A stretch of 64,000 nucleotides of DNA from Apricaphanius iberus. Its lineage: Eukaryota; Chordata; Actinopteri; Cyprinodontiformes; Aphaniidae. Positions 57,031 to 64,000 of this stretch are shown piece by piece (the stretch's first letter is position 1; each line of letters begins with the position of its first letter). The notes beneath the pieces were generated by a model. It did no database searches. It was given only the letters and a program-made list of their open reading frames with translations, and was not told the origin of the DNA. The position numbers were made by a program, and so were the translations under genes. The stretch covers positions 53,662 to 117,661 of the forward strand of contig JAPXFQ010002078.1 in the NCBI GenBank assembly GCA_028564705.1. The letters are read 5' to 3'.

Positions 57031-57981
57031 CTGGATGATGCTCATGAAGCAAAACTGAATAAGACTTCTGTCCAAATATCCACCATCAAATAAGCCACGG
57101 TCCTTAAGATCAACAAATAAAGGAATGTAGAACTACATCGACTCCTTCCTGACGAAACCCCACCAGCTTTCTATTCTCTGATTGGATGTGCTGGACCCTT
57201 CAGTAAAGCTGTCAATAGCAGAGCCATCGTGTATATTCCGACGCAGAAAACACTGAAAGTCTCTTACTCTGACATTCTCTGTGCCCCGGTCACTTCTGAC
57301 AATCCTCGGACAGCCACCTAACCTCTCACCTGCATCTATGTAATAACCAGCAATAATCTTTGGGTCACTACTTGTTGTAAATACATCCAACCAGATGATT
57401 TTCCGTGAAAATCCGTCAATGCAGCCGTTGATACAGAGGCCAAATGGCTTTAGTTTGTCGTAGAAATCCGTATGCCAAATATAATTTGGTCCCTTAGCAA
57501 AGTAGCTACGGCGATGTAGACGTCTGGTTCTTCTTAGTTCAACACCTCTTGGGTCAAGTTCTTGGAGAATTAGACGGACGTCTTCTTTCTTTACATGCAA
57601 TCCATGTTCGGCACACTTTGTATGCATCCAACGATACCCATGGAGTTGGCCAGATGTTTGCAGCTGTTCATGAATGAAAATAGTAACCTCATCAAGGCTG
57701 GTGTATCTCCTGCGGCGAAACAGACCACATGATTGCAAAACTCGTTTTAAGTGTCTTTCGGAGATAATATAACGGTGACACCGGGCTAGCAGCACTGTAA
57801 TGTCTTTGTAAAAGAGACCAAGATTAAAATATAGCTCAATTAAATCAAGTATTGTCATTTCTAGTAGCTGACTGAAATGAATGGAATGGTCTGTGTACAA
57901 AGGACATTCCATGCGCACTAGATACTTTCTCGTGCGCACCAGATAGGTTCTCGTACGCATCAGATACTTTCTCGTGCGCAC
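57031..57981 (-). pseudogene. E2 DDE integrase-type transposase, exon 1
   Basis: The likely start is the Met of MECPLYTDHSIHF or MTILDLIELYFNLGLFYKD. The longer frame from 57981 only translates the subterminal repeats (MRTRKYLV-type units). An HTH-like region (LGLFYKDITVLLARCHRYII, ERHLKRVLQSCGLFRRRR) precedes LHGYRWMHTKCAEHGL, then LDPRGVELRRTRRLHRRSYF and the integrase core. The core shows IWHTDFYDKLKPFG (first Asp), CIDGFSRKIIWLDVF, RIVRSDRGTENV (second Asp) and NQRIESWWGFVRK (Glu), 39 residues after the second Asp. An in-frame TAG (57133-57135), probably from CAG, interrupts an otherwise open exon. It goes on with FYIPLFVDLKDRGLFDGGYL and LIQFCFMSIIQ to a GTGAGC donor at 57030. Position and phase agree with E1's exon 1. 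The second exon is missing. Confidence 0.8.
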
Positions 57982-57985
57982 AAGA
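57908..57985. repeat. E2 right subterminal repeats
   Basis: Four tandem copies of TTTCTCGTGCGCACCAGATA-like units of about 23-24 bp. The core GTGCGCAC is a perfect 8-bp palindrome in two copies and is changed to GTACGCAT in one. They overlap the start of the integrase frame, so the binding array and the transposase 5' region are fused here. Confidence 0.8.
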
Positions 57986-57999
57986 AACCAATATTGATT

Positions 58000-58034
58000 T
58001 TTTTTTCTGTCAGTGTCCCCTTACGGGCTCCGTA
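58000..58034 (-). repeat. E2 right terminus
   Basis: Reverse complement begins TACGGAGCCCGTAAGGGGAC ACTGACAG and then an A-rich tract. The first 22 nt share TACGGA at the start and CAC at the end with the E1 and E3 termini at the same spacing. Confidence 0.65.
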
Positions 58035-58521
58035 TTATCTTTATCTATCTTATATGTTTTATACTATATACACTTTATATTTTATAAACTTTATATTTCA
58101 ACTTGTTTTAATCTTTCTTGTCAGTGTTTCCTCTCTGGGGGTCCCCTGCATAGGGGGAGGTGGTCGGCTGCGGCTGCCTTGGTGCCCCCCAGGTAGTGCT
58201 TGGGTGGAGATGGGGGTACCAGCCCTTCCTCCTTTGGGCAACCTGGGTCAGTGCCTTGGCTGCTGCTGCTGATCTGCTGCTGCCGATGCAGATGGCTCTC
58301 ATGATGGCGTTTCCTGGCTCATCTGTACTCAGTCCACTGTTTTTGTAGCTTTTAAGTGTATGTGTGTGTATGGCTGATGGGTTGGGAGGGGGTGTAGTTG
58401 CTTTGATGATGTTATTTTTGAAGGGGGGTTGGGGGGTTGTAGGGTTTTTTAAATCTGTAAAGCACTTTGAGAAACTTTGTTGGAAAAGCGCTTTATAAAT
58501 AAAGTTTGATTTGATTTGATA
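58035..58521 (+). repeat. LINE 3' untranslated region with TTTGAT tail
   Basis: A G-rich stretch is followed by GTAAAGCACTTTGAGAAACT, AAAGCGCTTTATAAATAAAG and a TTTGATTTGATTTGAT tail, the usual 3' end of an L2/CR1-type LINE. No ORF2 sequence precedes it. Confidence 0.65.
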
Positions 58522-59095
58522 AATCACTGAACGGTTTAGCACCAAAGTATGTTGGAGGTCTGCTGTCACTATGCCAACCGAGCAGACCACTCAGGTCCTC
58601 CAACTCAAGCTTACTTAACATTCCTAAAATTAGAAATAAACAAGGAGAGGCAGCTTTCAGCTTATATGCTCCACAAATCTGGAACAAATTTCCAGAAGAA
58701 TGCAAAAATGCTGAATCGTTAGGCTCTTTTAAATCAAAGATTAAAACTCTACTATTCAGAGCTGCCTTTGAGCTCTAAATTGCTCTTTCTGATCACTATT
58801 TGATTGTCGGGGTTTAAGTTTTATTCTTATTTTTTTATTTCCTTTTTAAGCTATTGTGTTTAATCTGTTTTTAATCTTTATTGCATGAATTTGTTCCTTA
58901 CATCATCTTTTCTTATTGATTGATTGTGTCTATCTGTTAAACCCATATTTTTCTGTTTTCCTCTAATCATGCTTCTGTAATCATGTATTTGATATCATTA
59001 TCACTGAATCATGTAAAACACCTTGAATTGCCTTGTGTTGAAAGTGTGCTATATAAATAAAATTGCCTTGCTTTGCCTTGCCTACATAACGAGTG
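58522..59095 (+). pseudogene. L2-like LINE ORF2 C-terminus and tail (another subfamily)
   Basis: The plus strand codes LNGLAPKYVGGLLSLCQPS, then RPLRSSNSSLLNIPKIRNKQ, GEAAFSLYAPQIWNKFPEEC and SFKSKIKTLLFRAAFEL with a stop near 58778. This is the C-terminal block seen in copy B in a diverged form. The tail ends CACCTTGAATTGCCTTGTGT, CTATATAAATAAAATTGCCT and TTGCC/TTGC repeats. The matching minus-strand frame at 58108-58590 is a shadow. Confidence 0.7.
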
Positions 59096-60792
59096 AGCAC
59101 GGGAACAATGTGGTTCGTATCCAGGTTCTGAACCTAGGATATGTCTTTTTGTTTTTTGCTAATTTTGTTAAATTGTTTCCCTGTAATCCTGTAAATCAGT
59201 CATCCTGCATGATTGTTTTAATCTCAAAAACATTAATTGAGGGTTTCCATTAATGCTTAAAATCCTTAGAAAGGCTTGAAACTGAGTTATTTTTTGTGAA
59301 ATTGCATGAACTCTGTTAATTAAAAGCAAGGTAACCCTTTGTTTCTTCTTGCCATGCATGTCGATCAGTCTGTTCAGTATACTGTGTTGAGAGTTTTAAT
59401 GCAGTATTAAATTTTTGTACCTTCCCTTAGGTATTTGAGTCTATTTTATTCCCCGTCCATTTTAGTGTTCCGGTAGTCACCTTTGATCTTTAGTAACGAT
59501 CTTCATCTGGGTTGCTGATCATTCTCAGGTATTTCACCTGATCTGTCCCCCACAAATTAATCGATTTTCTAGCCTGCATGTTTTTGTTAGGTTTTTTTGT
59601 CAGGTCCATGTTCGCAGCTTGCTCCTGACAAGGGAGGGGGGCCAGGGAGCAGCACTGTTTTAGCAAAGCTTGTTGTCGTTCGGTTGCAATCCTTTTGAAC
59701 TGAACATAATGTTTGAAAATTTTAAATTGTTATTGACCATTGACTGTAGTTTCCACCATTTTTCTCCTGATCTGACCGCTGCATTTGACACTGTTGATTA
59801 TTGCATCCTGATCTCAAAATTTCAGCATTGAATCAAAGAGGTCACACCAAAGTGGTTCAGATCTCATTTGTCTATGTTTTCCTTCCAAGCCCCCAGCTGA
59901 AGAATATTTGCTCAAACGTATCTGCATTCACTGCTTTTTAATACAGGTGGCTCTTTCATTTCAATTTTAGTGTGGTGGGATGAACATGTTTGGAGTAACC
60001 CATAATAGGCCAGGTGGTTGGCATCACGCTGATTTTGGGCCGGGTATGCTAGCTTGTTAAGGGGAGATGCCTGTGAATGTGGTTCTTGGTGCTTGGGCAA
60101 CGGGATTGTGATCTGCCGGTCAGCAATCGTAGGAAAAATCTACTTGAATTGCTAGAGCAGGGAAAATTCTGCGTTAATGGCCACCCATGTTCCATAGTGT
60201 GATTACTGGTTGGAGGCTTTTTGCATCACACTGTCCCAACGTAATAAGCAGTGCAAGTGTGTCGTGTCAGCATGGTCTCCTTCCCTTTTCATCTGGAAAT
60301 TTTACACACTCAGAATAAATAAGTGATTTATTGGAAGAAATAAATTTATTTTGGATGCTGTGAACCTGCGTCATTATTTTAGTTCCCTGGTGCAAGGGAG
60401 TAGATTTGATTTTGAGATTAGTGGGGACACAAAAGTGCTCCAATGCAGCACTCTTGAAAGTTGAAGTTTTTTGCAATCATAATTTCACATTATGCAGATG
60501 TTATAGGTTAAAGTAACTAATGAAAGACAAAAAGGCAAATTTGAAAAGCTCTAATCTTTACTCTTTAGTGCAAGGCTGTAGTGAAACTGTGCATCATTTC
60601 CATTAGCTGTTGAGCTGGAATGTTATTTGTGTGAGGTTGGTTGGGCTTGTCCAGAATATTCTCCTGATTACTGCCACCCTCCCTGCTGCTCTCTCCAGTT
60701 GGATTGGATTCCTTAGGAATCAACCACAATATAAATTTGACAATCATAATGCAACTACTGTAAACAAATACACACATACATGATGAGGCCTC
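59096..60792. other. Mostly unassigned; small reverse transcriptase fragment at 59755-59885
   Basis: 59755-59885 codes LSPDLTAAFDTVDYCILIS and VTPKWFRSHLS, a short relic of the polymerase AFDTVDH block of an L2-like LINE. Elsewhere I see only short frames without domains. Confidence 0.5.
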
Positions 60793-60829
60793 TACGGAAG
60801 AGGATTAGGGCCACTGAAGAAAAAAAAAT

Positions 60830-61165
60830 AGAATTCTGAGAAAAAAGTCAGAATTCTGAGTTTAATCTCAGAATTCTGACTTTTTTCTCAGAATTCTGAC
60901 TTTTTTCAGAAACCTAAAACAAACAAAAAAATTTGCAGAGGAATTTTTTTTTTCATTTCTAAAAAAAGTCAGAATTCTGACTTTAATCTCAGAATTCTGA
61001 CTTTAATCTCAGAATTCTGACTTTAATTTCAGAATTCTGACTTTAATCTCAGAATTCTGACTTTATTCTCAGAATTCTGACTTTAATCTCAGAATTCTGA
61101 CTTTAATCTCAGAATTCTGACTAAATTCTTAGAATTCTGACTTTAATCTCAGAAGTCCGCCCTTT
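60830..61165. repeat. E3 left subterminal repeat array
   Basis: About a dozen copies of a 20-bp unit, TCAGAATTCTGACTTTAATC, including TCAGAATTCTGA, a perfect 12-bp palindrome. Copies at the left edge are in a changed context, separated by TTTTTTC runs. No other part of the window carries this unit. Confidence 0.9.
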
Positions 61166-61253
61166 TTTCACAAACCTAAGAAAAAAAAGGTTCTGTTACT
61201 AACAAGGAACTGATTTGGTGTAACTGCGGGAGAGAGAGCAAGGAAGGAACAAC

Positions 61254-62018
61254 ATGTCAGATATCGAGGATTTTCTTCGACACAGAGGAGTCTCAGAAGA
61301 CCAAATATTGTCGTTGGAGGAGCAAAAGGTGGGTAAAACAGATATTTTCTGGTTCGATTGTAATTTTGTACTTAACAGTAAATAGTGTGAAGCCATGTCT
61401 CTAATTAGGCTAGCTTTCATGCTAGCATAAGCTAAACATAAGTGAATGTAATGCTAGCTGAATGAGCGGATCGCCGACCCTTTTTATCGGCTGATTGCAA
61501 TATTACAACCACATTGTTATGTTTTAACTGTTTATCTTTATACAATTCACATACATAACGCACATCAGCCAGCCTTCAGTGCATGATATAACGTTACCGT
61601 AGCGGTCTGTGGTTAAAGTGCCTGAGAGAAATTCCGTTGAAAATTGCCGGTGTGAGGTTATTGTGAATTGAATTGTATTTTATTGCTCATCCTCCCGAAT
61701 AAATAAAGAGAATGAATGAACTTGCAAGACCTTATGATCGAGTGCGCGGGTTGCCAACCGTCCCTTAAAATACGTAGTGGTCCCGTATTTGACTATTAAA
61801 TTTGCCGTCCTGTTTTGAATAACGGGCACTATTTGTTCCGTATTATCATAAATGTCTATCGTGTGTCCGTCATAGGGTTCATACTGCTTTATTCTAACTA
61901 TATAGCCTATATAAACATAAAACTGCATTCCGCAAAACTGTTCTTACGGCGTGATCAACTGGAGGGGGGGGGGAAAAGGGGGGGGGGGGGGTGGGGGGGG
62001 GGGGGGGAAGGGGGAGAA

Positions 62019-62073
<55 letters not shown>

Positions 62074-64000
62074 AGAGGGAGGGGTGGGGGGGGGGGTGGG
62101 GTGGGGGGGGGGGGGGGGGGGGGGGTGGGGGGGTGGGGGGGGGGGGGGGGGGTATACGGCGTGATCAAACGGGACCGGAAATAGTTTGTTTGCGGCTCGT
62201 GAGAGATGCGCGCTCAGGATTGATCAGGTAGACACACACAAGATACCGGTCATCCTTGGCTGGAAAAGATCAGTATAGATGAACAGAACTGTAAACAATG
62301 CAGCCAGTGTTCTCAGTGGCGCACTGAGAACACTGGCTGCACAGCACACCAAGCACACAAGAACGCAGAAAACACACGTCTGTGAGGCGTATGCGACATT
62401 TAGGCTAAAAATATTCAGCATAGATTACATGCATTGTGCTTTTTCAAAGATGTCTCGTCCATGTGCAATTTTATTTTGGTTGGATTAATTGTAGATGATT
62501 TTGTTTTACAATCAATATAAATCAATCATTATAAATTACAACTTTAAGAACAAATCATAGTGCCTGATTCATTGTTTTGCCAATAAATAGATTAAAATGA
62601 AACATGTTTGGATAGGTTTCTGGCTGTTGAAATTTTATATTTTAGAGAAATAGCCAATAAAGTGTAAGCAAATGTTGCATTAGATCTCTTAGTGTGGTTT
62701 GATTGTTGTTCAGACAAGCCATGTAAGCCAGTTTCATTAACTATTTGTCATCCCACTCCTAAATTTGTCTTTAAGTGAGCAGATGGTAGTGTAAAGGTGT
62801 TTAGGGTTCATCTGCAATATCCCCATACAGTCAGTTTAGAAAGAAAACATTGAAAACACATTGTTGGAAGCTCAACAAACAGACCTGTTGTTCTCAGCAT
62901 CGCCATTGTGTTAGATCACACTGCATATTGTTAAGTCACGGCAAGGTAATTTTATTATATAGCACACTTTCAACACCAGGCAATTCAAGGTGCTTTACAT
63001 GATTAAAATTAGAAGACAGAAAAGAGAGCATAAATCCTTTTGAAGATTAGCCTAATTTATAGAAATTATGCATTAATGTGTTTATTGTTAATTAAGCATT
63101 TCAAACTTAATGTATGACCTTTCTGGATGATCCCCTCGCTAAAACAACCACACCTCCCCGTGAGTCAGATGTACGGCTCGGCCCGTGGTAAAGAACGCCC
63201 TGTGTCCCTTATTTTAATTTATGAAAGTTGGCAACCCTAATTGTAACCTAAGTGGCACAGAACGGCTGGTGGCCTTTGTTTTCTGAAGAGATAAGTTAGA
63301 TTTGCAAAACGGAGCAGGTCATTATGAATTATGGTGCTCTAGACTATTCATTTCAGATCTGTGCATCATTTAGTAGGAAAATGACAAAGTAATTAATTTA
63401 GAATTGTCCCTATTGAATTTTAAATCATAACTACTGTTATGACACTCTAGAGGACTGATTTAGGACTACTGCAAACACAAGTTTGTATGTGAAAATACAA
63501 GGGTGCAGATTATGTCACACTAAGTTTTAAGTACTTCATACATCAAGTTATGCAACCATATGCATTTTGAGAAATATTTCAGAAGGAAAACAAAACTGTG
63601 TGTGTGTGACAAACTTGAAGTCAATTAGAAATGCTCATTCATCTCTGTTAATTTAGAACTAGCCAATTTTGTGATAGAATACAGATTTCCAGTTTATTCA
63701 TATTGCTGACACAGAGAAGTGGATGTTTACCTTATCCACCAGCATGCCAAAAACCACCTCAAATATCAGATTTTCTGGTAGTAACACTGATATATTTGTG
63801 TATATACATCTCTTTTTAGTGAACAGTTTATTCCAGACAATTTAATTTGAGTCTGAAGAAAAAATATGTGCTTTACTGATTATCAATTTCTTTGTTTTGT
63901 CTTTTTGCAGATCGACAGCAGTGTCATACTGCTGATGGATGATGCAACCCTGGCGAACTATATCCCCTCCTATGGTGACCGGATCGCCCTCTTCAACTTC
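61254..64000 (+). CDS. E3 HECT-like protein gene, first two exons (partial)
   Basis: Exon 1 (61254-61328) codes 25 residues, MSDIEDFLRHRGVSEDQIL and then SLEEQK, and ends at a GTGGGT donor. Exon 2 starts after TTTTTGCAG at 63911 with IDSSVILLMDDATLANYIPS and then YGDRIALFNF to the window's last base. The split is in the same place and phase as in E1 (FLRNRGVPEE / IDATVIDF), which supports both models. The two exons together look like a SAM-type helical domain (protein-protein or RNA contacts). No stop or frameshift is visible in this short part. The HECT part is expected downstream of the window by analogy with E1 and E2, and the annotation depends on that. Confidence 0.65.
61945..62168. repeat. 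~190-bp G-tract flanked by 14-bp direct repeats
   Basis: TACGGCGTGATCAA occurs at 61945-61958 and again at 62155-62168. Between them (61961-62152) the plus strand is almost pure G with scattered A and T. Poly-Gly and poly-Pro frames predicted across it are artefacts. Confidence 0.9.
62300..62340. repeat. Perfect inverted repeat, 19-bp arms, 3-nt loop
   Basis: GCAGCCAGTGTTCTCAGTG, then GCG, then CACTGAGAACACTGGCTGC. Arms are perfectly complementary, giving a very stable hairpin if single-stranded. Confidence 0.95.
62940..63055 (-). repeat. L2-like LINE 3' tail, minus orientation
   Basis: The reverse complement reads CATGTAAAGCACCTTGAATT GCCTGGTGTTGAAAGTGTGC TATATAATAAAATTACCTTG, nearly the same as the tail at 59000-59085. 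Only the tail remains. Confidence 0.75.

Larger units (their letters stand above)
51225..58034. mobile_element. E2: second HECT/integrase transposon, left end not located
   Basis: The right terminus on the minus strand reads TACGGAGCCCGTAAGGGGAC AC from 58034 inward, followed by an A-rich tract and four ~24-bp repeats with GTGCGCAC cores (57908-57985). Inside are a plus-strand HECT-like gene (51225-54844) and a minus-strand DDE integrase exon (57981-57031), convergent as in E1. The start given is the first recognisable exon and not the element's left end. The copy holds a small nested DNA element (51652-52780) and perhaps an LTR (about 55898-56400). Confidence 0.65.
61747..63238. mobile_element. 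hAT-like non-autonomous element in the E3 intron
   Basis: The left end reads CGGGTTGCCAACCGTCCCTT AAAATACG and the reverse complement of the right end AGGGTTGCCAACTTTCATAA ATTAAAATAAGGGACA. The shared GGGTTGCCAAC end with TCCCTT/AGGGAC words is typical of a widespread fish hAT-type repeat. An 8-bp target duplication is not clear. There is no transposase. A G-tract, a perfect hairpin and a LINE tail lie within. Confidence 0.45.
60793..64000 (+). mobile_element. E3: left part of a third HECT/integrase transposon, runs off the window
   Basis: The left terminus reads TACGGAAGAGGATTAGGGCC AC, an A-rich tract, then a 20-bp repeat array. HECT-gene exon 1 (61254) and exon 2 (63911 to the window edge) follow in the same order and phase as in E1. 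The intron holds a hAT-like non-autonomous element, a G-tract and a LINE tail. The integrase gene and right terminus would lie beyond 64000. Confidence 0.7.

Noticed and set aside
60830..61165. CRISPR-like array
   Set aside because: Units are contiguous 20-bp tandem repeats without unique spacers, in a eukaryotic transposon context.
61815..62231. Poly-Gly (plus) and poly-Pro (minus) open frames
   Set aside because: Direct translation of the G-tract, with no coding evidence.

Overview
The window looks like intergenic or intronic DNA from a ray-finned (teleost) fish genome. The reasons are the AT-rich background with simple repeats, the spliceosomal intron signals, and dense remains of repeat families typical of teleosts: L2-type LINEs with an esterase-like ORF1, Rex1-like and RTE-like LINEs, L1/Tx1-like LINEs, Tc1-like transposons, a tRNA-derived SINE and Gypsy-like LTR pieces. 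I recognise no single-copy host gene, no rRNA or tRNA gene and no CRISPR array. Almost every coding segment belongs to a mobile element and most are broken.

Layout. 0-7 kb: a fold-back repeat, a Tc1 remnant, an LTR-like repeat, a 30-bp (decapeptide) minisatellite split by an insertion, and a reversed Gypsy-like LTR with decayed gag. 7-13 kb: four L2 fragments and a reversed Rex1-like fragment. 15.7-17.7 kb: a 5'-truncated Rex1 inside a SINE. 18.3-27.6 kb: a complete large DNA transposon (E1). 27.9-38.5 kb: one L2 copy split by a full-span L1 (which itself holds another L2) and by a reversed, internally deleted L2. 40.9-48.5 kb: an RTE fragment, an LTR fragment and an L1 whose ORF2 runs into a 3-kb G-rich, GC-rich tail. 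49.2 kb: an intact SINE with target duplication. 51.2-58.0 kb: a second large transposon (E2), its left end not found. 58-59.9 kb: LINE 3' ends. 60.8 kb to the end: the left part of a third large transposon (E3).

The main result is the E1/E2/E3 family. E1 has 71-bp terminal inverted repeats (69/71 identical), a probable 6-bp target duplication, and two convergent intron-containing genes. One is a plus-strand gene for a SAM-like + basic linker + HECT-like E3 ubiquitin ligase protein. The other is a minus-strand HTH + DDE integrase-type transposase. E2 keeps the HECT C-lobe with its catalytic Cys and the first transposase exon. E3 shows its left end and the first two HECT-gene exons. All three share a 22-nt terminal module (TACGGA, variable middle, ending CAC) followed by an A-rich tract, and each carries its own array of short subterminal repeats containing a palindrome. 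From memory this fits the IS3EU group of eukaryotic DNA transposons; I could not check that. The sequence supports the inference that a transposase and a transposon-borne ubiquitin-ligase-like protein travel together. What the ligase does for the element is unknown.
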